Positions 50,872 through 59,387 of a stretch of 64,000 bases of DNA are shown in pieces. The notes beneath the pieces are model-generated. The model had not been told where the DNA came from. It saw only the letters and a program-made list of their open reading frames with translations, and did not search any database. Source of the DNA: Rhodopseudomonas palustris (lineage in GTDB: Bacteria > Pseudomonadota > Alphaproteobacteria > Rhizobiales > Xanthobacteraceae); NCBI RefSeq assembly GCF_003031265.1, contig NZ_CP019966.1, forward strand, positions 2,604,001-2,668,000. The letters run 5' to 3'. A program made the position numbers and the translations under genes. The first letter of the stretch is position 1, and each line of letters begins with the position of its first letter.

Positions 50872-51686
50872 CACTCACGTTCCCAAAGCCGGACGTAGAG
50901 GTCGCCATACTGCTTGTCGAGCACTGCGCGCACTTCAGGAGCCGTCTGATAGATTTTGATGAACTGCGCGATCCGCGGATCGTCCTTGTTCTTCGGCTGC
51001 GCCACGAAGACGATGCCGTACCGCGGATTGATCGGCTCCCAAAACAGCGCCGCGTGCGGATCGATCACGCCGGACGCCTTCAGGAAGTGGGTGTAGCCGT
51101 GCGCCAGGTCGACCTCGTTGAGTGACTGCGGCAACTGGTGGAAATCGATCTCCAGGAATCTCAGCTTCTTCGGATTGTCGATCACCGCGTCGACATTGAC
51201 CTGAGGGCCATGGTCCGGCTTCAGCTTGATCAGCCCGGCCGCCTCGAGCAATTCGAGGCCGCGGCCGAAATTGAACGGATCGCCGGCGAGCGCAACGCGG
51301 GCGCCGACCGGCAGCTCGTCCAGGCTCTTGTACTTCTTAGAGAACAGCCCGGTCTTATTGGCGATGCCGATGCCGACCGGTTCGAGGTCGAAGCTGCGTG
51401 CCGCCTTGACGACGTCCAAGAACGGTTTGTGCTGGAAATAGTTGAGGTCGATTTCGCCGTTTGCCAGCGAGGTGTTCGGCGTCACCGGATCGGTAAACTC
51501 GATCAGCTTGACGTCCAGACCTTGCGCCTTGGCGACCGCCACCGCGGCTTCGATCGGTGGGGCGAAGCCGGCATTGGTGCCGACCCGCAGCGGGCCCTTG
51601 GCTGCATCGGCGATGGCGATGGAGGTCAGCGCGCCCAACGCCGCGATCAGGCCGAGCGTGCGCGCGGCGGTCTTCAGAACAGTCAT
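50871..51686 (-). CDS. metQ: Methionine-binding protein
   Basis: 271 aa. NlpA/MetQ family: signal peptide of residues 1-28 or so; 'SLANGEIDLNYFQHKPFLD' and 'VALAGDPFNFGRGLELLEAAGLI' are family blocks. The usual lipobox Cys is not evident ('ALTSIAIADA'), so it is probably a soluble periplasmic protein rather than a lipoprotein. First gene of metQ-metN-metI-DUF1847. Confidence 0.92.
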   Translation of the reverse strand: MTVLKTAARTLGLIAALGALTSIAIADAAKGPLRVGTNAGFAPPIEAAVAVAKAQGLDVKLIEFTDPVTPNTSLANGEIDLNYFQHKPFLDVVKAARSFDLEPVGIGIANKTGLFSKKYKSLDELPVGARVALAGDPFNFGRGLELLEAAGLIKLKPDHGPQVNVDAVIDNPKKLRFLEIDFHQLPQSLNEVDLAHGYTHFLKASGVIDPHAALFWEPINPRYGIVFVAQPKNKDDPRIAQFIKIYQTAPEVRAVLDKQYGDLYVRLWERE

Positions 51687-52260
51687 GATGTTGTCCCAGG
51701 AGAGGAGGTGAAGGCAGCGCGTGGCGAGATGTCATCGCGCCCGCAGCATTGCCGCTGACGACAAGCCTAGCGTGCTGGATTGCGGTGCAACAAGGCGAAG
51801 CACGTTCTTATTTATCGGTGCAGCAGAGAACGGCGACGCTGCGTTGTGCTGCGGATGTAAAACGGGACAACTACGTCGCGTGACGTTGCTTGGACTGAAT
51901 CGAATGGCTGAGGGTGACCTATTACCTCGGTGTTCGCAGAGCCGACGTGCGCGGCCGATGCGAGAGTCGATCGTGACGAGAACGCCGGAGGAGCGGAGGC
52001 GGAGTTATCATCTTCATTCGATCGCGATCGCAGTTCAAAGTTGCCGTGATCGTCGCGGCTCGGAAGATGATTTTCTAAAGATCGCCGCGCGTATTGACCC
52101 TCGTTGATGGGCGGCGCCAGTGTGGGGCCTGACGCGTTGTTTGCATGACTGTGAGCGGCGCACGCGTATTGAGAGCCTCACCTGTGTCCCATTCTCTTTC
52201 TTCACCGCGACCGAACCTTGTTCGTGCCGCGGCCGTATCGCTGTTGCTCGGTTCGCGCCA
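51687..52260. other. Intergenic region between metQ and the GMC gene
   Basis: 574 bp between divergent genes with no supported coding sequence; the plus-strand open frame over 51721-52107 has low-complexity composition and no family look. The region must carry two promoters. I looked for a SAM-type (SAM-II) riboswitch upstream of metQ and did not find its conserved blocks. Confidence 0.4.
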
Positions 52261-53871
52261 ATGAGCAACGAGTTCGACTACGTCATCGTCGGCGGCGGCA
52301 GCGCGGGCTGCGTCCTCGCCAACCGGCTGAGCGCCGATGGCCGCAATCGCGTCGTGCTGTTGGAAGCCGGCGGGCAGGGACGGCACCCGTCATTTCATCT
52401 GCCTGTCGGCTACGTCTGGAATCGCGCGCATCCGCGCGGCAACTGGCTGTATCGGATCGAACCGGAGGCTTCGAGCGGCAACCGGCCGATGCTGTGGCCG
52501 CGCGGCAAGGTGCTCGGCGGCAGTTCGGCGATCAACGGACTGCTCTACATCCGCGGTCAGGCGCGTGACTATGACGAGTGGCGCGACCTCGGCAATTCCG
52601 GCTGGGGCTGGGATGACGTGCTGCCTTACTTCCGCAAGGCCGAGGATCAGGTGCGAGGCGCCGATGAGTTTCACGGCGTGGGCGGACCGCTCGGCGTGTC
52701 CGATCCGACCATCCGGCATCCGTTGTCGGATGTTTATGTCACCGCAGCCGAGCAGGCGGGCCTCGCCGCGCGGGACGATTTCAATCGCGACGTTCAGGCG
52801 GGCGCGGGTTACTTCCAGCTCACGGTGCGCAATGGGCTGCGTGCCAGCACCGCCAATGCCTATCTGAAGCCGGCGCGTTCGCGTGCCAATCTTGAGGTGG
52901 TCACCGGCGCCCACGCCACCAGCCTGATCTTCAAGGGCCGCCGCGCGACCGGCGTTGCCGTGGTGCGCGACGGCCGGGTCGAGACCTATACGGCGCGCCG
53001 CGAGGTGATCGTCGCGGCCGGTGCTGTCGCCAGCCCGGCGTTGCTGCAGCATTCGGGACTCGGCGATGCCGATCATCTGCGCGGGCTGGGGATCGAGGTC
53101 GTCGGCCATCTGCCTGGGGTCGGGCGCAATCTGCAGGACCATTATATGGTCAGCCTGATCTACGACGTCAGGCGGCTCGGCAGTTTCAATGAGACGGCGC
53201 GCGGCTGGCGGCTGGTGCGCGAGGTGCTGCGCTACGCGGCGTCGCGTCGGGGACTGCTGACGCTGAGCGCGTCGCAGATCAACGTGTTCCTGCCGACCAC
53301 GACTGATCCGGACAATCCCGACATCCAATTCCACGTGATGCCGGCAACGTTCAATTTCGAAACCGGAGAGGTCGAGCGAGAGCCCGGCCTGACCTGCGGC
53401 GTATGCCAGCTTCGTCCGCACAGCCGCGGCACCATTCAGATCAGCCAGCGCGACCCGCTGGCGGCGCCGGCCATTCGCCCGCGCTATCTGACCGACGACC
53501 ACGACAAGCGGGTGCTGCTGGAAGGGCTGCGGTTCGCCCGCAAGATCGCGGCGCAGCCGGCGCTCGCCGACATCGTCACCGAGTGCCTGCCGGGCGTGAG
53601 TGGCGGCAGCGATGCCGAGTTGCTCGAGTTCGCGCGGCAGACCGGCAAGACGCTGTATCACCCGGTCGGCACCTGCAAGATGGGCACGGATGCTTCAGCC
53701 GTGGTGGACAGCGAGCTGCGTGTGCGCGGCGTGCCCGGCCTGCGCGTGGTCGATGCCTCGGTGATGCCGACGCTGGTCTCCGGCAACACCAATGCGCCGA
53801 CGATCATGATCGCCGAACGCGCCTCCGATCTCATCCTCGCCGACGCTCGTACTCCGGAACTGCAAGCATGA
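52261..53871 (+). CDS. GMC-family flavin oxidoreductase (choline/alcohol-dehydrogenase-like)
   Basis: 536 aa from ATG 52261. FAD motif 'YVIVGGGSAGCVLANRLS' (residues 5-22), 'WPRGKVLGGSSAINGLLYIRGQ' (the GMC signature 1 type), signature 2 in 'AAGAVASPALLQHSGLGD' and the catalytic His region near 'YHPVGTCKMGTD'. GMC enzymes oxidise alcohols to aldehydes. Its stop overlaps the start of the next gene (ATGA), linking it to a CoA ligase and a hydratase. Confidence 0.92.
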   Translation: MSNEFDYVIVGGGSAGCVLANRLSADGRNRVVLLEAGGQGRHPSFHLPVGYVWNRAHPRGNWLYRIEPEASSGNRPMLWPRGKVLGGSSAINGLLYIRGQARDYDEWRDLGNSGWGWDDVLPYFRKAEDQVRGADEFHGVGGPLGVSDPTIRHPLSDVYVTAAEQAGLAARDDFNRDVQAGAGYFQLTVRNGLRASTANAYLKPARSRANLEVVTGAHATSLIFKGRRATGVAVVRDGRVETYTARREVIVAAGAVASPALLQHSGLGDADHLRGLGIEVVGHLPGVGRNLQDHYMVSLIYDVRRLGSFNETARGWRLVREVLRYAASRRGLLTLSASQINVFLPTTTDPDNPDIQFHVMPATFNFETGEVEREPGLTCGVCQLRPHSRGTIQISQRDPLAAPAIRPRYLTDDHDKRVLLEGLRFARKIAAQPALADIVTECLPGVSGGSDAELLEFARQTGKTLYHPVGTCKMGTDASAVVDSELRVRGVPGLRVVDASVMPTLVSGNTNAPTIMIAERASDLILADARTPELQA

Positions 53872-55250
53872 CCGATCCCAACAATCCGCTCGCCATCGAC
53901 AGCCGCGATCCGGCCGAATACCAGGCCGCGCTCGGCCGTCACCGCTTCGAGAAACTGAAGCAGCAGATCCGGCACGTTTGGAGCAATGTCGATTATTTCC
54001 GGCCGAAGCTGATCGAAGCGGGCGTGTCGTCGCCGGAGGACATCCGCTCGCTCGACGATTTCCGCCGCCTGCCGGCGATGCTCGACAAGGTCAGCCACCG
54101 CCAGTCGCAGGAGGAGTCGCTGGCACGCTATGGCCATCCGTTCGGCCTGCATCTGACGGTGCCGCTCGACCAGGCGGTGCATCTGGCCGCTACCTCGGGC
54201 ACGACCGGCCAGCCGACGTTCTATGTGTTCAGCCCGCGCGATCTTGAAATCTCCCATCGCGTGCTCGGCCGGCTGTTCGCGCAAGCCGGCATCCGCCCGG
54301 GCGACACCACATTCCATGCCTTCGGCCTGTCGCTGTGGCTCGCCGGGGTCACCTATGTGCAGGCGCTGGAGGCCTATGGGGCGCGTCCGGTGGCGCTCGG
54401 CGCCGAGGCCGGTGTGCCGAAGATCCTGCGCTACATCGAGTTCACCCGGCCGACCGCGCTGTTTGCAACGCCGTCGATGGTCAATCAGCTGATCGAGCGG
54501 GCGCCGAAGGAGATCGGCAAGCCGGTCGCGGCGCTCGGCATCAAGCGGGTGCTGTGCGCCGGCGAGCCAGGGGCGGGGCTTCCGGCGTTCCGCCAGCGGG
54601 TGCGCGAGGAGTTCGGCGCCGAGGTATTCGATTTCATGGGCGGCGCTTGGCACAACGCCGCGCTGTCCTGCGCCAGCCCCGACTATCACGGCATGCACTA
54701 TCTCAGCGACGACACCTGCTTCCGCTATGACTTGGTTGATCCAGCGACCAAGCAGCCGATCCCGCTGACCGACGGCGCGGTCGGCGAGGCGATCCATACC
54801 GGGCTCGACTATCAGGCCGCACCGGCGTTTCGCTATGCCACCGGCGACATCCTCAAGATCCATGTCGGCACCTGTCCCGGCTGCGGGGCGTTCGGCACGC
54901 GAATGGAGGTGGTCGGCCGTGTCGACGACATGCTGGCGATCAAAGGCGTCAAAGTGTACCCGGCGGCAATCCAGAACGTCGTGCTGCAGTTCCAGCCGCG
55001 GGTCTCGGGCGAGCTGCGCATTAGGCTCGACCGGCCGCCGCCGAAGGTCGAGCCGCCGCTTCGGCTCGCGATCGAAGCCGCGCCAGATCTGCCGGAGGCG
55101 GCGTGGGCGGATCTCGCCGGCGACATCGAGCACCGCGTTCGCGAACTGCTGACGTTCCGTCCGGTGGTCGACATCCTGCCGCACGGCAGCCTGCCGCGCT
55201 CGGGCCAGAAGACCAAGCTGATCGAGATCGCCAGCCAGGCGGCGAACTGA
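53868..55250 (+). CDS. Acyl-CoA synthetase, phenylacetate-CoA-ligase-like
   Basis: 460 aa; ATG 53868 overlaps the upstream stop. AMP-forming adenylate-ligase family of the PaaK type: 'AATSGTTGQPTFYVFSPRD' is the P-loop motif, then 'HAFGLSLWLAGVTYVQ' and, near residue 300, 'YATGDILKIHVGTCPGCG' with the PaaK zinc-like Cys pair, ending in 'GRVDDMLAIKGVKVYPAAIQ'. It activates a carboxylic acid, perhaps arising from oxidation by the GMC enzyme, to its CoA ester. The substrate is unknown. Confidence 0.88.
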   Translation: MTDPNNPLAIDSRDPAEYQAALGRHRFEKLKQQIRHVWSNVDYFRPKLIEAGVSSPEDIRSLDDFRRLPAMLDKVSHRQSQEESLARYGHPFGLHLTVPLDQAVHLAATSGTTGQPTFYVFSPRDLEISHRVLGRLFAQAGIRPGDTTFHAFGLSLWLAGVTYVQALEAYGARPVALGAEAGVPKILRYIEFTRPTALFATPSMVNQLIERAPKEIGKPVAALGIKRVLCAGEPGAGLPAFRQRVREEFGAEVFDFMGGAWHNAALSCASPDYHGMHYLSDDTCFRYDLVDPATKQPIPLTDGAVGEAIHTGLDYQAAPAFRYATGDILKIHVGTCPGCGAFGTRMEVVGRVDDMLAIKGVKVYPAAIQNVVLQFQPRVSGELRIRLDRPPPKVEPPLRLAIEAAPDLPEAAWADLAGDIEHRVRELLTFRPVVDILPHGSLPRSGQKTKLIEIASQAAN

Positions 55251-55271
55251 GCAAGACAAGAGGAAGCGCCG

Positions 55272-56009
55272 ATGTCGAGCGTACTGTACGAATCCCGCAA
55301 TGGGATCGCCGAGATCACCATCAACCGGACGGACAAACACAACGTCATCGACCATTCGGTGGTGGAAGGCCTGAATGCCGCGTGGAAGCGGTTCAATGCT
55401 GGCAGCGACCACGTCGCGATCCTGACGGCGAGCGGCGACCGCGCCTTCAGCGCCGGAGCCAATCTGAAAGACATCCCGCATGATTTCTGGCGCGCGGTGC
55501 CGGGCGTCGGCGTTCCGGTCGACAAGCCGATCATCGCGGCGATCGGCGGCCTCGTGGTCGGCGGCGGCCTGGTGCTGGTTCAGTTCGCCGATCTGGCGAT
55601 CGCTGCCGACAACACCGTGCTGTCCTATCCGGAAGCCAAAGTCGGCTATAGCGGCGGCCTGATCAGTTCGCTGGCGGCGCGCATCCCGCATAAGATCGCG
55701 ATGGAGCTGCTGCTGGTCGGCGGCTCGATCGACGCGCATCGGGCCTACGAGATCGGGCTGGTCAACCGCGTGGTGCCGAATGGCGATCAGCTCACAGTTG
55801 CGCGGCAGTTCGCGGCCGAGATCGCCGCCAATGCGCCGCTGGTGGTGAAGCTGCTCAAAGGGTTCGTCGGCGCGACCCTGCCGAAGGGACCGTCCGAGGC
55901 TGCCGCGATCACCCGCGCCACCGTCGATGCGGTCAACACCGCGGACGACTACCGCGAAGGCATCACCGCGTTCTTCGAAAAGCGGGCGCCGGCGTTCAAG
56001 GGCGTGTAG
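55272..56009 (+). CDS. Enoyl-CoA hydratase/isomerase family protein
   Basis: 245 aa. Crotonase fold: 'AEITINRTDKHNVIDHSVVEGL', the oxyanion loop 'FSAGANLKDI' and 'GGLVVGGGLVLVQFADLAIAADNT' (in part). A Glu in 'SYPEAKVGYSGGLISSLA' sits in the acid position. Acts in beta-oxidation-like degradation with the ligase and GMC oxidoreductase upstream (21 bp gap). Confidence 0.9.
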   Translation: MSSVLYESRNGIAEITINRTDKHNVIDHSVVEGLNAAWKRFNAGSDHVAILTASGDRAFSAGANLKDIPHDFWRAVPGVGVPVDKPIIAAIGGLVVGGGLVLVQFADLAIAADNTVLSYPEAKVGYSGGLISSLAARIPHKIAMELLLVGGSIDAHRAYEIGLVNRVVPNGDQLTVARQFAAEIAANAPLVVKLLKGFVGATLPKGPSEAAAITRATVDAVNTADDYREGITAFFEKRAPAFKGV

Positions 56010-56346
56010 TTCGCGTCCGCTCTATCGGGCATGCCGTGACAACACCCCGCGCGACTCTGTTCATCAAAGCGGGTGTTCGGCCATAGACGATCATGCTGTG
56101 CAGGCGGCGTCATTGAGAACGTCATTCTCCGTGAGGGTCGCTTCGCTGTCCCTGCCTGCACGACGCCCGTGATGTTCTCTGTGAGGCGGGTCATTTGAAA
56201 TCGTGTTTCATTGACCGGATACCGGCGCACCTCGATCATGTGAGCTCTGAATCTCATCAGCGAGAGCGGCCGAAATGGGCCGAGCCAGCTTGCTGATAGT
56301 TGCCGCAGAGGATGCGGCCCGAGCCCTGAAAGCGAAGAGGACATTC
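56010..56346. other. Intergenic region before the second importer
   Basis: 337 bp without a supported gene. It must carry the promoter of the operon that starts at 56347. I saw no clear operator, repeat or terminator. Confidence 0.4.
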
Positions 56347-57435
56347 ATGAGCAACCAAGAAAAAGGCCGGTGGATCAGCCGGCGTTCCGTGCTGCTGGGC
56401 GCGGCGTCGGGCGTTATCGCGGCGCCGGCGGGCGCCTTCGGCCTTCAGGCATTTCCCGCCCGTCCGATCGGCTACGATCTGTCGGATGCGCCGATCTGCC
56501 GGACCTCCGGTGAAGCAACGCCGCTGACCGGCGCGCCGCGCAAGGTGAAGCTGTCGTGGAACGCCACTTCGGTGTGCTCGGTGCAGGTGCCGGTCGCGGT
56601 CGATTACGACTTCTTCAAGAAGCAAAATCTCGACGTTGAACTGGTGAATTTCTCCGGCTCGACCGATCAGCTGCTCGAAGCGATCGCCACCGGCAAGAGC
56701 GACGCCGGCGTCGGCATGGCGTTGCGCTGGCTGAAGCCGCTGGAGCAGGGGTTCGACGTCAAGATCGTCGCCGGCACCCATGGCGGCTGCCTGCGTGCGA
56801 TCGCGCCGACCAAGTCGGAGATCAGCAAGGTCACCGATCTCAAGGGCAAGGTCGTGGCGATCGACGATCAGGCCGGCCCGGGCAAGAACTTCTTCTCAAT
56901 CCAGCTCGCCAAGGCCGGCATCGATCCGACCAAAGATCTCGAGTGGAAGCAGTATCCGGCCAACCTGGTACGGCTCGCGGTGGAGAAGGGCGAGGCACAG
57001 GCGGCCCTGGCATCCGATCCGCTGGCGCACGCGTTCCTCAAGGATGGCGAGTTCAAGGAGATCGGCTCCAATCTCGACGGCATCTATCGCAATGTGAGCT
57101 GCTGCATCGTCGGCGTCCGCGGCAGCTTGATCCGCGAAGAGCCGCAGGTGGCGCGCGCGCTGACCCAGGCGCTGCTCGACGCGGCCGAGTTCTCGTCCAA
57201 GAATCCAGAGAAGGCGGCCAAGTCCTTCCTGCCTTACGCGCCGAAGATCGTCACCGAAGAGGATATCCAGGCGCTGATCAAGTATCACACTCATGATCAC
57301 CACCCTATCGGCGCTCAGCTCAAGAACGAGCTGAAGCTCTACGCCGACGACCTCAAGGCCGTCTCGGTGATCAAGCCCTCGACCGACACCACCAAATTTG
57401 CGGACAAGATCTATGCCGACGTATTCCGCGTCTGA
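56347..57435 (+). CDS. ABC substrate-binding protein, nitrate/sulfonate/taurine-like, Tat-exported (paralogue of 4552)
   Basis: 362 aa from ATG 56347 (GAGGA upstream). Twin-arginine leader 'SRRSVLLG' (residues 11-18). It shares with the protein at 4552 the block 'WLKPLEQGFDVK' (residues 128-139), 'GTHGGC' and a Cys-Cys pair in 'VSCCIVGVRG', plus 'HDHHPIG' against 'HNHPIG'. It also has extra Cys residues in 'DAPICRTSG' and 'SVCSVQVP'. The two form one subgroup of the NMT1-like family. Ligand unknown. Confidence 0.82.
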   Translation: MSNQEKGRWISRRSVLLGAASGVIAAPAGAFGLQAFPARPIGYDLSDAPICRTSGEATPLTGAPRKVKLSWNATSVCSVQVPVAVDYDFFKKQNLDVELVNFSGSTDQLLEAIATGKSDAGVGMALRWLKPLEQGFDVKIVAGTHGGCLRAIAPTKSEISKVTDLKGKVVAIDDQAGPGKNFFSIQLAKAGIDPTKDLEWKQYPANLVRLAVEKGEAQAALASDPLAHAFLKDGEFKEIGSNLDGIYRNVSCCIVGVRGSLIREEPQVARALTQALLDAAEFSSKNPEKAAKSFLPYAPKIVTEEDIQALIKYHTHDHHPIGAQLKNELKLYADDLKAVSVIKPSTDTTKFADKIYADVFRV

Positions 57436-58441
57436 GACGCTCGATCTCGACGTCGGGACGCGACTTGCGTCCCGCACGCCGTCGCTGCTTCGCGCGCTGC
57501 GCGGGCATTTCGTCGGCTTCGCCGCCAGCCTCGGCTGGATCGCGTTCGGTCTGTCCTGCCTGTGGCGGGAAGACATCGGCGATTGGACGCGCACCAAGGA
57601 GGTGGCGATCGCCGCCTTCGTGTTCGGCGGCGTGATCGCGATCGCGGCAGTGGCCGGGTTCTGGTCGCCGCGGGTCGGCGAGTCCTTGCAGCGGCGATCG
57701 CCGTGGCTGCTGCTGCTCGGTGTGGTGCTCGCGCTGTGGGAGGTTTTGACCGCCAAGCTCGGCGTGCTGCCGCTGCCGTTCTTCCCGCCGCCGCAGGCGA
57801 TCGTCGAAGTCTATACCGACGACTTCGTCAAGTTGTTCGACAGCGTGTTCGCATCGATCAAGCTGCAGCTCGGCGGCTATCTGATCGGCGCGGCAGTCGG
57901 CTTCGTCACCGGCGTGTCGATCGGTTGGTCGCGTGCGGTCGGCTATTGGGTGCATCCGGTGCTGCGCTTCATCGGCCCGCTGCCGGCGACCGCCTGGCTG
58001 CCGATTGCATTCTTCGCCTTCCCGTCGAGTTGGAGCGCCTCGACCTTCCTGATCGCGCTCGCCACCGGATTCCCGGTGACGGTGCTGACCTGGTCGGGTG
58101 TCGCCAGCGTGTCGAACGCGTACTACGACGTCGCGCGGACGCTCGGTGCCAAGCCGTCGTTCCTGGTGTTCAAAGTCGCGATCCCGGCGGCGCTGCCGCA
58201 CGTCTTCGTCGGCCTGTTCATGGGCCTCGGCGCCTCGTTCGCGGTGCTGGTGGTGGCGGAGATGATGGGCGTTAAGTCCGGCCTCGGCTGGTACCTGCAA
58301 TGGGCGCAAGGCTGGGCGGCCTACGCCAATATGTATGCGGCGCTGCTGGTGATGTCGCTGCTCTGCTCCGGCGCCATCACGGCGTTGTTCAAGGTCCGTG
58401 ACCGCTTGCTGGTCTGGCAGAAGGGTGTGGTGAAATGGTGA
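57413..58441 (+). CDS. ABC transporter permease, SsuC/TauC-like, with N-terminal extension (paralogue of 5591)
   Basis: 342 aa from ATG 57413, overlapping the receptor gene by 23 bp. Same architecture as the protein at 5591: about two extra hydrophobic segments at the N-terminus ('HFVGFAASLGWIAFGLSCLW'), then the SsuC-type permease with the EAA loop near 'YYDVARTLGAKPSFLVFKVA'. The ATPase ATG overlaps its last codons. Confidence 0.87.
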   Translation: MPTYSASETLDLDVGTRLASRTPSLLRALRGHFVGFAASLGWIAFGLSCLWREDIGDWTRTKEVAIAAFVFGGVIAIAAVAGFWSPRVGESLQRRSPWLLLLGVVLALWEVLTAKLGVLPLPFFPPPQAIVEVYTDDFVKLFDSVFASIKLQLGGYLIGAAVGFVTGVSIGWSRAVGYWVHPVLRFIGPLPATAWLPIAFFAFPSSWSASTFLIALATGFPVTVLTWSGVASVSNAYYDVARTLGAKPSFLVFKVAIPAALPHVFVGLFMGLGASFAVLVVAEMMGVKSGLGWYLQWAQGWAAYANMYAALLVMSLLCSGAITALFKVRDRLLVWQKGVVKW

Positions 58442-59229
58442 GCGCCGTCGCATTGAAGCAGGCGCCGCAAGCCGCCGGCGCTGCGCTCGACGTCGTCGAC
58501 GTCAGCCACCACTTCGACATCGACGGCAACGAACTGCCGGTGCTGGATCACGTCACACTGAGCGCCAAGCCGGGCGAGTTCGTCGCGCTGCTCGGACCAT
58601 CGGGCTGCGGCAAGTCCACGCTGCTGCGGCTGGTGGCGGGGCTCGAGCCGCCGCGCGCCGGAAGGCTGCTCGAAGATGGCCGCGTCATCACCGGGCCGCA
58701 TCCGTCACGGGTGGTGGTGTTCCAGGATCCGACGCTGTTTCCGTGGCGGACCGTGTGGAAGAACGTGGCACTCGGGCTGGAGGCGCAGGGCATCCTCAAA
58801 AGCGAGCGTCACCGCGTCGATGCGGCGCTGGCGCTGGTCGGGCTCAGCGGCTTTGCCAACGCCTATCCGCACCAGCTTTCCGGCGGCATGGCGCAGCGTG
58901 TGTCGCTGGCCCGAGCGCTGGTCAACGATCCGGACATCCTGGTGCTGGACGAGCCGCTCGGCAAACTCGACTCGCTGACCCGGCTCAGCATGCAGACCGA
59001 GATCGTATCGCTATGGCAGCGGCAGGGCTTCACGACGCTGCTGGTGACCCATGACGTTGAAGAGGCGCTGTTCCTAGCGCAACGCGTGGTGGTGTTCAGC
59101 GAGCGTCCGGCCAAGTTGAAGGCCGATATCGCGGTGGAGGCGCCATATCCACGCCACCGCGGCGATCCATATCTGGCTGACCTGCGCCGCCAGATCCTCG
59201 GTCTGCTCGGCCTCGACGCCACCTGGTGA
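58435..59229 (+). CDS. ABC transporter ATP-binding protein, SsuB/TauB-like (paralogue of 6589)
   Basis: 264 aa. Walker A 'LLGPSGCGKSTLLRLVAG', the Q-loop 'VFQDPTLFPWRTVWKN', signature 'LSGGMAQRVSLARALV', Walker B 'ILVLDEPLGKLDSLTR' and H-loop 'VTHDVEEALFLA'. Very similar to the ATPase at 6589. Third gene of the second importer; a strong terminator follows at 59296. Confidence 0.93.
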   Translation: MVSAVALKQAPQAAGAALDVVDVSHHFDIDGNELPVLDHVTLSAKPGEFVALLGPSGCGKSTLLRLVAGLEPPRAGRLLEDGRVITGPHPSRVVVFQDPTLFPWRTVWKNVALGLEAQGILKSERHRVDAALALVGLSGFANAYPHQLSGGMAQRVSLARALVNDPDILVLDEPLGKLDSLTRLSMQTEIVSLWQRQGFTTLLVTHDVEEALFLAQRVVVFSERPAKLKADIAVEAPYPRHRGDPYLADLRRQILGLLGLDATW

Positions 59230-59295
59230 TCAGCGCCGTGCGACGAATAGCCAACGGCGCGCCGTAACCAGCGCGCCGCGATCTCTCTCCCTCCT

Positions 59296-59333
59296 GACGC
59301 CGTTCCTGCTCTGCCGGAGCGGCGTCTTTTTAT
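59296..59333 (+). terminator. Rho-independent terminator after the second importer
   Basis: GACGCCGTTCC, loop TGCTCTGCC, GGAGCGGCGTC (one internal mismatch) followed by TTTTTATA. Located 67 bp past the ATPase stop and 55 bp before the end of the convergent phosphate-transporter gene. Confidence 0.88.
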
Positions 59334-59387
59334 ATAGCGACGGTGGCCGGACGACAGCCGCGGCTGTCACCGCGAACGGGAGCGCGC

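Noticed and set aside
51687..51860. Possible SAM-type riboswitch upstream of metQ
   Set aside because: I looked for the SAM-II conserved blocks on the minus strand and found none; covariance search would be needed to exclude other classes.
51721..52107. A 128-codon frame in the metQ/GMC intergenic region
   Set aside because: Arg/Ser-rich composition with no recognisable domain and no ribosome site; more likely a control region.
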